Shown here: in pieces, positions 53,913-62,433 of the stretch
Numbering within the stretch: the first letter of the stretch is position 1
Layout: the number at the start of each line of letters is the position of its first letter
Origin: a virus
DNA length: 64,000 nt
Direction: 5' to 3' (one strand)
IMG/VR virus record: IMGVR_UViG_3300008259_004750
Span: 1-64,000 of that record
Notes under the pieces: model-generated
What the model saw: only the letters and a program-made list of their open reading frames with translations
What the model was told of the DNA's origin: nothing
The model's database searches: none
Translations under genes and position numbers: made by a program

Positions 53913-54661
53913 TGACTGAAATCAGCAGTTTGTCCGGAGAAACAAACGTTGAGCTGAAGAAGAAGGGTAGGAAACCAAAACAGGCAAATTATTTTGACGT
54001 AAGAGAGGAGCAAGCGGTAATTAGATTTTTACAAGCAGAAACTTTTGACGAAAAAAATAAAATATACAATGAGTTTCTAAGAAAGCCCTTAGATAAAATG
54101 ATATCTTCAATAATAAGAAGATATAAATTATACAGAAAAGATATGGACTTCTATGAAATCCATATAGATACTCACTCGTTTTTGATGACTAAAATAGATA
54201 AGTTTAAACCTTCTAAAGAAAAGAAGGCTTATTCTTACTTTGGTACTATTTGTAAGAATTATCTGATGGGTCAAATTATAAAAGACCAAAAAGATATGAA
54301 TCGTAAAATATCTTATGAAGATATATCTAGTAATTTAGAAAACAACGCGGATTTTTCTTACAGTATTGAGAGGGATACAATAGATACTGAAGATATTATT
54401 ACAAATTTTTTGAAAGAAATTGATTATTTTTTACATCAAAGTGATTTATCTGAAAATGAGATAAAGTTGGGGCACGCTCTATATGAATTGTTTGACAACT
54501 ATAATGACATTTTTATTGGTAACGACAATAACAAGTTTAATAAAAATATTATTTTACTTTCTTTAAGAGAAATGACAAATTTGAATACAAAAGAAATAAG
54601 AAGTTCTATGAAAAAATTTAAAACTATATATTTCAATCTGGTTCAAAAAATGATTAAATAG
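53912..54661 (+). CDS. sigma-factor-like protein (T4 gp55-type late sigma)
   Basis: Residues ~60-135 (LDKMISSIIRRYKLYRKDMD, HSFLMTKIDKFKPS, AYSYFGTICKNYLMGQIIKD) follow sigma-70 region 2: helices with the Phe-x-x-Tyr/Phe-x-x-x-x-x-x-N-x-x-x-x-x-x-x-D/K pattern that binds the -10 element and the beta-prime coiled coil. A basic N terminus (KKKGRKPK) and an acidic C-terminal half follow. T4 gp55 has a similar size (185 residues) and reads a -10 only, TATAAATA. It may direct late transcription from the TATTTATA octamers of this window. Confidence 0.65.
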   Translation: MTEISSLSGETNVELKKKGRKPKQANYFDVREEQAVIRFLQAETFDEKNKIYNEFLRKPLDKMISSIIRRYKLYRKDMDFYEIHIDTHSFLMTKIDKFKPSKEKKAYSYFGTICKNYLMGQIIKDQKDMNRKISYEDISSNLENNADFSYSIERDTIDTEDIITNFLKEIDYFLHQSDLSENEIKLGHALYELFDNYNDIFIGNDNNKFNKNIILLSLREMTNLNTKEIRSSMKKFKTIYFNLVQKMIK

Positions 54662-54669
54662 TATTTATT
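54662..54669 (+). promoter_or_regulatory. TATTTATT element before the structural gene set
   Basis: AGTATTTATTGTTATG; ends 3 bases before the ATG at 54673 and overlaps the end of the sigma-like gene. Too close for a leader, so possibly leaderless or incidental. Confidence 0.3.
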
Positions 54670-54672
54670 GTT

Positions 54673-55044
54673 ATGCCAAGACCACAAAAAAAAGAAATAA
54701 ATCTAACCAAAGATTCAATGTTGTCATTGATGCAAGAGATTTACAACGAACTTGTAGAACAGAGAAATACCGCGATTAGAATACAAAACAAAATGTTGTC
54801 AATGATGAAAGAGACCGAAGACATGACAGTACTTGGTCCAATCATCAAAGAACAACAAAAAATAATTAATGACTGTGTTGAGAAAAAATTAACTCTATCA
54901 AAGTTACAATCTTCATTATGGGAAAAATCAAACTCAAATCAGGAAAGTTTTTCTATTAATGATTTAGATGTTGATGATGAGATGTTACAAAATTTGATTG
55001 AAAAAGATATTTCAAAAAATGACGGGTCATATAAAATGAAATAA
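54673..55044 (+). CDS. coiled-coil hypothetical protein, 123 residues
   Basis: Polar helical protein (MPRPQKKEINLTKDSMLSLM, then IKEQQKIINDCVEKKLTLSK) with probable coiled coil at ~25-85 and an acidic tail. Located 11 bases before the 640-residue virion gene. Possible assembly chaperone or structural linker; no family recognised. Confidence 0.65.
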   Translation: MPRPQKKEINLTKDSMLSLMQEIYNELVEQRNTAIRIQNKMLSMMKETEDMTVLGPIIKEQQKIINDCVEKKLTLSKLQSSLWEKSNSNQESFSINDLDVDDEMLQNLIEKDISKNDGSYKMK

Positions 55045-55055
55045 TAACTCAAATA

Positions 55056-56978
55056 ATGTCATTAGACCTTAAATCAGATTATAATAAAGCTAAGAGTAAA
55101 ATCCAAGCTACCAAATCATACAAAGATTTAAAGGGTCAGTATGATAAAGCTCAAAAAAAAGTTGGTGATTCTTTAGAAAAAGGAAAGGACACGCTTAGTG
55201 ACTCTAAAGAAAAATTTGAGGAACAATTAGATGTAATAAAAAATCAGGCAAAAAGATATCAAACTGAGAAAAAGAACCAATTAGAAGAACTTTTAGATAT
55301 CAATAAAGTCACAGGTAATAATTCGGTTAGATATATTAAACAAAAAATGATTAAGGCGTTACAGAATATTCGCCCCAAAATTGATGAAATTTTAATAGAA
55401 GAAGCTATAAAGGCTGTTGGATGTGACCAACAACAAACATATGACCCTGTAACTATTTATGTTAAAGTAAAATCAGTAGACCCTGCCGGACTTCTTAAAA
55501 AAAATCCAACATCTAAAGTTGCCAAAATTTTATATGAAAAGGACGATGTTGTAATACAGAATTTTCCTTTTTCTTTTAATAAAGAATTATATAATAGAGT
55601 TCAAAATCCAGGTCAATTGTATAGTACCGCAAATGGACAAAATTATTTTGGTAATTCGGGTAATGAGTTATTGGATATAAGTTTTGTAGAATTCAACAAT
55701 TTTGGCGAATCAGGACCTTGGTTTCAAGTTGATTTGAAACAAAGAGTTGCCAGTTCACCTAATGTTGTCGGGGAATTTTTAGTAGACTATTTTAAAACGA
55801 TTAATATTTTTGAATTTACCAATGTAATGGCAAATATTATGAACTCACTTAGTGGGGCCATTTCAATTAAAGCCAATGTGGGAGTAAATGAAGTCACCGA
55901 CTCAACAAAATTTGAAAGATATATTGCAAGAATTTTAGGTTTATGTTTTGATAATAGAAAACAAATAGATGTTAGTGGGGTGGCAAAAGTTGCTGAACTC
56001 GATGGGATTGATGAATCTTTTTACGAACTAACACAAATTGAGTTAAGAAATGTTGAAAATAAAGTCAGTAACATCCAAAATGGTGTAGTTGAATTTGAAG
56101 ATTGTGATACGGAGAAGCTTCCTGTTAATGCTGACCAAATAGTTGACGCTCTTAATCAGTTAAACTTTGTTGAGGGTAGAGACCTTGACAAAGCTGCGGA
56201 CTCATTATCGGATATTTTAGCACAAAATCCAGCATGGAAAGGATTAGCAATTAACGGAAATATAAAGGCGGCAATTGATTTAAATTTTATAAAATTAATT
56301 ACTCAGGGGTTAGTTTTTGCATTACTTGGACCAAAAGTTCTACTTCCTATTTTCACTATGTTAAAAGCGATAGGTAAAGAATTATGTGGTAATATTAATG
56401 GATTTGTTGATTTGCTTATTTGTTTTAAAGAATTCATGAAAGAGTTAATCTCTAAGATTGGTTCTTTGTTCATAAAAGAACTATTCAAATTAATCAAACG
56501 AGACATACTAAATCTAATCCAAGCGGTAATTAAAGATTTGTCTAAAGAGTTAAAAGACAAAAGAATTATTATGATTTTAAAATTGGTACAATTAATTTTA
56601 GTTGTGGCTCAATTTGTTAGGGATTGGAGAGAATGTAAAAGTGTCGTAGACGAAATTTTGTGGTTACTTAATATTGCATTATCGGGTTGGGGGTCTCAAA
56701 TTCCTCTTCCTCTATTGTACGCATCTCAATTATTAGACGGATTTTCTGCAACCAGAGCTTACATAGGGACAATAGAGGAACTACAAAAAATTGGGGTACC
56801 TACCGGTCCTATGCCTGATGGAAGTCCTAATTTAACGGTTTTATCAATGTTGAGTCAGTTAAAGGCTCAAGTTACGGAAGAAGCTGAAAATGGTAAAGTT
56901 CAAATAGCGTTACCACCTTTAACCATAACTCCTGCGGGATTAACAGTACCACAAAGCGCATTCGGTAAAAAATTCTAA
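55056..56978 (+). CDS. large virion/baseplate-region structural protein, 640 residues
   Basis: The N-terminal ~75 residues are a Lys/Gln-rich coiled coil (LKGQYDKAQKKVGDSLEKGK). The middle (PGQLYSTANGQNYFGNSG, FNNFGESGPWFQVDLKQRV) is a beta domain. Residues ~420-560 are strongly hydrophobic with possible membrane-interacting helices (ITQGLVFALLGPKVLLPIF and LVQLILVVAQFVRDW), then a Pro-rich C terminus. It precedes the gp5-like spike protein, so a baseplate hub, tape-like or membrane-penetration component is plausible. Not assigned to a named family. Confidence 0.65.
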   Translation: MSLDLKSDYNKAKSKIQATKSYKDLKGQYDKAQKKVGDSLEKGKDTLSDSKEKFEEQLDVIKNQAKRYQTEKKNQLEELLDINKVTGNNSVRYIKQKMIKALQNIRPKIDEILIEEAIKAVGCDQQQTYDPVTIYVKVKSVDPAGLLKKNPTSKVAKILYEKDDVVIQNFPFSFNKELYNRVQNPGQLYSTANGQNYFGNSGNELLDISFVEFNNFGESGPWFQVDLKQRVASSPNVVGEFLVDYFKTINIFEFTNVMANIMNSLSGAISIKANVGVNEVTDSTKFERYIARILGLCFDNRKQIDVSGVAKVAELDGIDESFYELTQIELRNVENKVSNIQNGVVEFEDCDTEKLPVNADQIVDALNQLNFVEGRDLDKAADSLSDILAQNPAWKGLAINGNIKAAIDLNFIKLITQGLVFALLGPKVLLPIFTMLKAIGKELCGNINGFVDLLICFKEFMKELISKIGSLFIKELFKLIKRDILNLIQAVIKDLSKELKDKRIIMILKLVQLILVVAQFVRDWRECKSVVDEILWLLNIALSGWGSQIPLPLLYASQLLDGFSATRAYIGTIEELQKIGVPTGPMPDGSPNLTVLSMLSQLKAQVTEEAENGKVQIALPPLTITPAGLTVPQSAFGKKF

Positions 56979-56981
56979 ACT

Positions 56982-57197
56982 ATGGAAAATAAACAACACG
57001 CAGAAAAAGTAGTTCAAATAATAAAAGAGTATAAATCCAGACCTAATAAAGATTTAACAATAGCTATGGATTTTTTAAAAGAAGATTTTGAAAAAACTAA
57101 GGACAGTCTCTTAAAACTAACTAATCATTTAGATAAAGTTGAAAATTCTTATAATTTATTATTAAAAGAATACCAAAGTAGGAATCAATCAATATGA
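56982..57197 (+). CDS. small coiled-coil protein, 71 residues
   Basis: All-helical heptad-type sequence (FEKTKDSLLKLTNHLDKVEN). Starts 3 bases after the preceding stop; overlaps the next ATG by four bases, so it is co-translated with the spike gene. Possibly a baseplate assembly factor. Confidence 0.65.
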   Translation: MENKQHAEKVVQIIKEYKSRPNKDLTIAMDFLKEDFEKTKDSLLKLTNHLDKVENSYNLLLKEYQSRNQSI

Positions 57198-58792
57198 GAA
57201 TAACCGAACAAAATAAACATCAAATAATATTTCCAGGTATCGTTTACGATGACAATGACCCTATGATGTTAGGTCGTATTAGAGTTATACCTGAAACTGA
57301 AAATTATTCAGATATAATTGCATCAGTACCAAATTGGAATGAAAAAAAGGATATATGGACAAGTCGAGACCCTTTAATTTTTTTACCGTTACTTCCAGTT
57401 TTTTATAATCAGTCACCTAAAAAAGGAGAGTATGTTCATATATTTTATCAAAACAAAGAATTCCCATTTAAGAATCAATTTTACATACAAGGACCATTCT
57501 CAAGTCCGTTATTATTAAATTATGAAAATTACCAAGGGGCTAAAAAATTCTTAGCAACTGGAGATAGGATAAAACAAGGGTTGAGTATTAAAAATCAAGA
57601 CGGTACTTATAAAGAAAAAAATAGTAAGGGAGTTTTTGCAGAACCTGAAGATGTTGCAATTTACGGTAGGGGGACTTCTGACTTAGTAATTAAAGATGAA
57701 GAACTATTATTAAGAGCCGGAAAAGTAAGAGGGTTCAAAACTAAAGAATTACCTACGGCAAACATTAACAGAGCTTTTTTACAACTTTCAAATTTTTCAC
57801 AAACTAAAGAAAAATTACCAAAAGAAATAAAATTAAGTTTTATTGAAAATGTAAAAAATGTAAAAAAAATTATCATTTGGGATATTTCCAACTTAGAGAA
57901 TGATGCTGACTCGTTCAATGGTTCTGTTGGTTTATATGCTGCAATTCCACAACCAACTGGTGAAAATAACCCAATAACTACAAAAAATTTCAAAGCTAAT
58001 ACTATAACAAAATTATCGATTGGTACTGAATATCAAGGTCCTATTGAAGAAATAACATTTAACTCTAAATCCTACACTGAAATAGTTAATATTGTAAATT
58101 CATTTATAAGTGGTGTTTTTGGTGGTTTTTTAAATGTTTCTGGTTATACAACAAACAGTCAACAAAATGTTACTCCTGAAAATGTATTTCCTCTAATAAT
58201 TACTCCGTCAAAGGATGCTTACAAAACAGGGTCCAGAGTCAGTCCTAGTATTGACCCTTCACAATTAGTGGAATCTAGAAATTTTATGAAATTTTTTAAG
58301 GGTATTAACATTGACCCCGCTAAACCTAACAAATCAGGTTTCTTCTTAATTTCTGATAATAGAATCGGTACTCCTGTATTCGGACCGCAGCAAGATGTTA
58401 AGATAAATAGAATAACCCCAACAATATTTACACCTGACCAAATAAGTTACGGTGTAATGGGTGCTCAAAAAATTTATCTATTATCCCATAACTCAACACA
58501 TCCTAGTGGAGGTAAGATAAATTTACAAGATACAATTTACGGAATACCTCAGGATAAATTTATTGGTGATAACAGAAGTATTGAATCTCTGAGTTTCTCA
58601 AGCATAAGAGGTGAAAAAATGTTAGAATTGATTAGAAAGATATTCTCTTTTGTGAAGGGTCATGTTCATGCAATTGCAACAACTCCACCAATACCAGTAA
58701 CTGAAGGTAATGGTATTACTACCGCTGAAATTGACCAGATACTTGCCGACGCTGAAAATACCATCCTTAATCAAAATATCCGTATTAATTGA
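57194..58792 (+). CDS. baseplate central spike/hub protein, gp5-like OB-fold, 532 residues
   Basis: The N terminus FPGIVYDDNDPMMLGRIRVI followed by LPLLPVFYNQSPKKGEYVHI is the OB-fold opening of T4 gp5-type baseplate spikes (G-x-V-x-D-x-x-D-P-x-x-x-G-R-I-x-V ... P-x-x-G-x-x-V). The C-terminal part has a FVKGHVHAIATTPPIPV segment typical of the end of such hub proteins. There is no lysozyme domain, unlike T4 gp5. The middle holds beta repeats. Function: cell-puncturing hub of a contractile tail. Confidence 0.75.
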   Translation: MRITEQNKHQIIFPGIVYDDNDPMMLGRIRVIPETENYSDIIASVPNWNEKKDIWTSRDPLIFLPLLPVFYNQSPKKGEYVHIFYQNKEFPFKNQFYIQGPFSSPLLLNYENYQGAKKFLATGDRIKQGLSIKNQDGTYKEKNSKGVFAEPEDVAIYGRGTSDLVIKDEELLLRAGKVRGFKTKELPTANINRAFLQLSNFSQTKEKLPKEIKLSFIENVKNVKKIIIWDISNLENDADSFNGSVGLYAAIPQPTGENNPITTKNFKANTITKLSIGTEYQGPIEEITFNSKSYTEIVNIVNSFISGVFGGFLNVSGYTTNSQQNVTPENVFPLIITPSKDAYKTGSRVSPSIDPSQLVESRNFMKFFKGINIDPAKPNKSGFFLISDNRIGTPVFGPQQDVKINRITPTIFTPDQISYGVMGAQKIYLLSHNSTHPSGGKINLQDTIYGIPQDKFIGDNRSIESLSFSSIRGEKMLELIRKIFSFVKGHVHAIATTPPIPVTEGNGITTAEIDQILADAENTILNQNIRIN

Positions 58793-58800
58793 TATTTATA
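58793..58800 (+). promoter_or_regulatory. TATTTATA element upstream of the 58815 gene
   Basis: TTGATATTTATAATTAAAAG; ends 14 bases before ATG 58815. Canonical member of the set, in a 22-base intergenic gap. Confidence 0.5.
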
Positions 58801-58814
58801 ATTAAAAGTTATAA

Positions 58815-60281
58815 ATGTCTATAAACAATTCTTATTTCAGTAAGAACAACACAATACTATCAAATAGTTTTACTAATACAGGAAGAAATCCTGTAACAGA
58901 ATTATTTTTTGGTAATTTTGTTTATTCTGAATTCCCAAATGGATATAGTAGATTCATATTTGATTTAGATTTAACACTACTTAGGTCAAAAATTGCCGAT
59001 GGAACAATATCAACAACTTGTTCAAGTGCAATGACTCACACTCTTAGAATGGTTAATACATCGTTCTTTGAAGAGGAATTAAAAAATACTCCGACTTCAA
59101 ATGGAAGAATGAGAGCAACCTCGTTTGACCTTATATTATTTAGAATACCTTACGCAAATTCAGAATTACAAACTCCTCAAAATTGGGACGAAGGTGTTGG
59201 TTATGATTTTGCGGATTTAATTTATGAATTTAAGGACGCGGATAAAAACTTTTCAGATAGACCATCAAACTGGTTTCAAACTACAACAATTGATAACTGG
59301 ACTCAAGAAGGTATATACAACAATAAAAACACAGGTACGGTAAACTATTCGGCACTAACCATTGTTGACACTCAGCATTTTGAATTTGGGGACGAGAATA
59401 TCTCCTTTGATATGACTGACGAGATTAATAATATTCTTAACGGTAGTTTAGTTAATACAACGGGGTGGGGTATAGCATATTTACCTCAGGTTGAAAATTT
59501 AACAGGGTTAACTCAACCATACGAAGTTCAATTTTTTACTCGTCATACCCAAACATTTTATGAACCTTACTTAGAAACTAATTATAATGATTTAATACAA
59601 GATGATAGGAACTTATTTACATTAGGTAAAAGTAATAAGTTATATCTGTATTTATTCGATGATGGTAACCCAATTAATTTGGATGTATTACCTACGGTGA
59701 ATTTAACCGATGGGTCGGGTGATTTAATACCGGGAGCGTCAGGCTTAACCGCTTGTAGAAGAACTAAAGGAGTATATGAGGTTACAATACCACCACTAAT
59801 CGGGTATAAAACACCTTGTACATTTAGTGATGAATGGTCAGGATTAATTTTAAATGGATTAACACTTTCAGACATTACAAATGAATTTGTAGTTTACCCA
59901 TTAAAGAAATCTTTATCTATTGGTTTAGATTCTGTAGAACCAAAACTATATGGGTTTGATTATTATGGTATTAAACAAGATGAAAAGATTTTTAATACTG
60001 ATATTAGAAAAGTTGGTGTAATAATTAAACAAGCTTACTCGACCGCTAAACTTCTACCAAAGGTTGATGCCTCATATAGAATTTATGTTAGAGAAGGTCA
60101 AACTGAAGTTCAGGTACAAGACTGGACTAAGGTTAATAGAACACCGAACGAATATTATTTTATTTTTGATACAAGAGATAAAATACCTAATGAATATTAC
60201 ATCGACATACAAGTTGTTAGTTCTGGAGAAGTTAATACATATAAGAGACAAATTAAATTCCAAATAGTTAATTACAAATAA
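58815..60281 (+). CDS. virion structural protein, 488 residues
   Basis: Beta-rich throughout (FSNGYSRF-like N terminus, FIFDLDLTLLRSKIADG, SFDMTDEINNILNGS, PYLETNYNDLI). The DNRLRE-like arrangement of long beta domains with a paired Tyr/Glu-rich C-terminal part (ASYRIYVREGQTEVQVQ) suits a baseplate or tail-fibre connector. It has its own TATTTATA element, so it is likely expressed late. Specific role unknown. Confidence 0.7.
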   Translation: MSINNSYFSKNNTILSNSFTNTGRNPVTELFFGNFVYSEFPNGYSRFIFDLDLTLLRSKIADGTISTTCSSAMTHTLRMVNTSFFEEELKNTPTSNGRMRATSFDLILFRIPYANSELQTPQNWDEGVGYDFADLIYEFKDADKNFSDRPSNWFQTTTIDNWTQEGIYNNKNTGTVNYSALTIVDTQHFEFGDENISFDMTDEINNILNGSLVNTTGWGIAYLPQVENLTGLTQPYEVQFFTRHTQTFYEPYLETNYNDLIQDDRNLFTLGKSNKLYLYLFDDGNPINLDVLPTVNLTDGSGDLIPGASGLTACRRTKGVYEVTIPPLIGYKTPCTFSDEWSGLILNGLTLSDITNEFVVYPLKKSLSIGLDSVEPKLYGFDYYGIKQDEKIFNTDIRKVGVIIKQAYSTAKLLPKVDASYRIYVREGQTEVQVQDWTKVNRTPNEYYFIFDTRDKIPNEYYIDIQVVSSGEVNTYKRQIKFQIVNYK

Positions 60282-60292
60282 ATAAAATTAGA

Positions 60293-60300
60293 TATTTATA
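60293..60300 (+). promoter_or_regulatory. TATTTATA element upstream of the 60314 gene
   Basis: TTAGATATTTATAATAAAAAA; ends 13 bases before ATG 60314, in a 32-base gap. Very close to the 58793 copy in flank and spacing. Confidence 0.5.
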
Positions 60301-60313
60301 ATAAAAAACCACA

Positions 60314-60700
60314 ATGGCATATAGAAATATGACGGGTACTACCTGTGGAAATGGGGAAGTACTTACATTTATAGCGGATGACTCTGGAGTATCAGCCAGT
60401 ACTTTTTACCAATTAAGTACAGGTTTATGTATACAAATTACTGCGGTTAATACCGCATATACCGAAACTAATAACACGGTTTCTTTAGTTAAACAATACG
60501 CAAATTGTGCGGCTTGTTTAGCTCCTATTTCGGCAAATACCGAACAAGTAATTGGATTCTATTTAAATAGCGATATTAATAATGGTGACGACACTGGAAA
60601 AACTTTTGTACCACCTCATCCTGTTTGGACTAATGGTCAAAATCACGCAGTTGTCCAACTTAATATGATTACTCTTGGTGGTAATGGTTTAAATTCTTAA
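60314..60700 (+). CDS. small virion protein, 128 residues
   Basis: Starts MAYRNMTGTTCGNGEVLTFI; Thr/Asn-rich beta protein with Cys in CGNGE and NCAACLAPI, plus FVPPHPVWTNGQNHAVVQLN near the end. Directly after a TATTTATA element. Tail or fibre-associated component is likely; no family recognised. Confidence 0.65.
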   Translation: MAYRNMTGTTCGNGEVLTFIADDSGVSASTFYQLSTGLCIQITAVNTAYTETNNTVSLVKQYANCAACLAPISANTEQVIGFYLNSDINNGDDTGKTFVPPHPVWTNGQNHAVVQLNMITLGGNGLNS

Positions 60701-60704
60701 TACT

Positions 60705-61181
60705 ATGAAAAAAATTAAATTGTCTGAAAACGAATTAAACAAAATCATTAAAAGAGTAATTGAGGAACAAGGTTCCGATAGATATATGTTCTTTTCAAAC
60801 TTAGAACAAATGAGAAGACAATGTGATATATTGTTAAGTAAAAATAGAGATGAAATTGATTCTATTTTAGACAATGGTCACGATTGGGCTCAAGACCATA
60901 TTGCCGAAGCAAAAAATAATATGGACCAAGTGTTTGATTTCTTAATGAATGAAACAACCGATGAAGGCGATTTAGATGACCAATCGGACGAAGAGGAAAT
61001 GGTTATGATGGAAGGTCGTAAAAAGTCAGGTACAAAATTGTGTGCTAGAGGAAAAGCGGCGGCTAAGGCAAAATTTAAAGTTTGGCCCTCAGCTTATGGG
61101 AACGGTTTTGCGGTTCAGGTTTGCCAAGGTCGAATGAAAGGGCTTGACGGTAAAAAAAGATGTTCTCCACCTTATTGTTAA
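60705..61181 (+). CDS. small Cys-containing protein with N-terminal helical tag, 158 residues
   Basis: The N terminus MKKIKLSENELNKIIKRVIE is an amphipathic helix. The acidic middle is followed by a compact C-terminal domain with KLCARGKAAAKAKFKVWPSA, VQVCQGRMKG and KKRCSPPYC. Domains of this Cys-Ala-Arg-Gly-Lys type also occur in giant eukaryotic viruses and cyanophages with no known function. The partner-like Cys domain in the 62426-63148 gene has a similar style. It may be a packaged internal protein. Confidence 0.6.
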   Translation: MKKIKLSENELNKIIKRVIEEQGSDRYMFFSNLEQMRRQCDILLSKNRDEIDSILDNGHDWAQDHIAEAKNNMDQVFDFLMNETTDEGDLDDQSDEEEMVMMEGRKKSGTKLCARGKAAAKAKFKVWPSAYGNGFAVQVCQGRMKGLDGKKRCSPPYC

Positions 61182-61184
61182 TGT

Positions 61185-61553
61185 ATGGAATTTATAAAAA
61201 AATATTGGTATTACTCAGTTATATTGGGGTTAGTTCTTTACATAATAACAACTCCAAAAAAAGTTTACAGAGTTGTCCCAAAAGAGAACGACAAATATGT
61301 TAAAGTTATAGATAAGTTAAAAGATAGTATCAATAACTTGAACTTAGAAAAAAATACCTTACTTTTGAATAAACCAACTTCCCAAGTTGAGACCGTTACG
61401 GTAACCATTAAATCACCACCAAAAGAAAAAATAATTTATCAAAATGAAGTCATTGTTCAAGAATCTGATTGTATTGATTTTTATTCTGACCGCAAGCTTG
61501 ACAGTTTGTGGACAGGAAGTAGAACTACCAAAAAGAATAATCTTAAAAGGTGA
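61185..61553 (+). CDS. single-pass membrane protein, spanin-like inner partner, 122 residues
   Basis: Residues ~8-24 (YYSVILGLVLYIITTPK) are one N-terminal membrane segment. They are followed by a periplasmic-type coiled region (KVIDKLKDSINNLNLEKNTL) and a beta/extended part. The next gene starts inside it in the +1 frame (61444, 110-base overlap), reminiscent of overlapping Rz/Rz1 lysis genes. Spanin function is inferred from layout only. Confidence 0.55.
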   Translation: MEFIKKYWYYSVILGLVLYIITTPKKVYRVVPKENDKYVKVIDKLKDSINNLNLEKNTLLLNKPTSQVETVTVTIKSPPKEKIIYQNEVIVQESDCIDFYSDRKLDSLWTGSRTTKKNNLKR

Positions 61554-61947
61554 TTCGGGTGTTTTCTTCACAAAAAAACAAGAAAAAGTATTAATATACA
61601 AGTTGAATTATATCAAAACCCTTGAAAGACAGATTGATTCGTTAGAAAACGAAAACCAAAAATGTTCGGTTAATTTAAAAGCATCTGAAATAACTAATGA
61701 AGTTATTTCAAAAAGAAAAGAAGATTTATATCAAATTGTAAGTATACAAGATTCGTTAATAAAAGGTCAAGAAAGTATAATCAATACTAAAGACGAAAAA
61801 TTACGTAAATGGAAAAAAACAACTCTTTGCACTGGAGTTGTTGCGGTTGGTTGTGTTTTTGCCGGAGTCACAGGTGCTTGGTTACCCGCAGTCGCGGTAA
61901 TTGCCGTTACCGAAGCCGCAATTATTTTTACAAAAAAAACAAAATAA
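61444..61947 (+). CDS. secreted coiled-coil protein with C-terminal hydrophobic end, 167 residues
   Basis: An N-terminal signal peptide (NLIVLIFILTASLTVCGQEV) is followed by a coiled coil (KTLERQIDSLENENQKCSVN) and a C-terminal hydrophobic stretch (VAVGCVFAGVTGAWLPAVAV, then basic KKTK). T-V-C is not a proper lipobox, so lipidation is doubtful. Starts inside the 61185 gene. Together they look like a lysis or envelope-disrupting pair, but the C-terminal membrane segment differs from ordinary outer-membrane spanins. Confidence 0.55.
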   Translation: MKSLFKNLIVLIFILTASLTVCGQEVELPKRIILKGDSGVFFTKKQEKVLIYKLNYIKTLERQIDSLENENQKCSVNLKASEITNEVISKRKEDLYQIVSIQDSLIKGQESIINTKDEKLRKWKKTTLCTGVVAVGCVFAGVTGAWLPAVAVIAVTEAAIIFTKKTK

Positions 61948-61948
61948 G

Positions 61949-61981
61949 TTTGTCAGTTATCTAATTTTTTTTTTATCTTTG
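61949..61981 (+). promoter_or_regulatory. Bacteroidota-type promoter
   Basis: TTTG at 61949-61952, 21-base spacer, TATCTTTG at 61974-61981: a full match to the -33 TTTG / -7 TAnnTTTG consensus used by the Bacteroidota housekeeping sigma factor. It lies 26 bases upstream of the 62008 ATG, implying that this small gene is read by host polymerase, perhaps early. Confidence 0.7.
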
Positions 61982-62007
61982 TAGTCATAAATAAAAGAAC
62001 TATAAAA

Positions 62008-62433
62008 ATGAACATTATTAAGACAAAACTGAAAAAACTTTACTCAAAATTTATTATTTGGTCTCAGAAAAAAATTAAAGCAAATCAAAGGAGTAAAGAA
62101 GAGAATATTAAAACTTGTGTTTCAATATGTCGCAAATTAATAAAACACGAAAGTTCTAAGTTTGTTATCGCACCTATATCGGGTAAAAAATATATTAAAA
62201 ATAAAGAGCTAGGTCTTTTTGTAATTCTAGATGGTGGTAAAGTTAGTATCACAAACCACGTTTACCATTATGATATATTTTTAGATTTGAAAGAGTGGGA
62301 TAGTGTTGTACGAATGTATGATGCGAGAACCGAAAAAGAAGTACAAGTATATGAAAATGAAATAAAATCTCAGATTGAGGTCTCCCTATCAACGATACTT
62401 ACAAAAGTTAGTGAAAATAATTTAGTTATTTAA
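62008..62433 (+). CDS. small hypothetical protein, 141 residues, probably early-expressed
   Basis: Basic N-terminal helix (MNIIKTKLKKLYSKFIIWSQ) then a small mixed fold with KFVIAPISGKKYIKNKELGL and HYDIFLDLKEWDSVVRMYD. Driven by the clearest host-type promoter of the window and convergent (8-base overlap) with the next gene. Early host-takeover proteins of phages are often of this size, so such a role is plausible but unproven. Confidence 0.65.
   Translation: MNIIKTKLKKLYSKFIIWSQKKIKANQRSKEENIKTCVSICRKLIKHESSKFVIAPISGKKYIKNKELGLFVILDGGKVSITNHVYHYDIFLDLKEWDSVVRMYDARTEKEVQVYENEIKSQIEVSLSTILTKVSENNLVI

Noticed and set aside
61474-61510. Lipoprotein (outer-membrane spanin) call for the 61444 gene
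   Set aside because: L-T-V-C lacks a small residue before Cys, so the lipobox is not acceptable by the usual rule; kept as secreted protein only.
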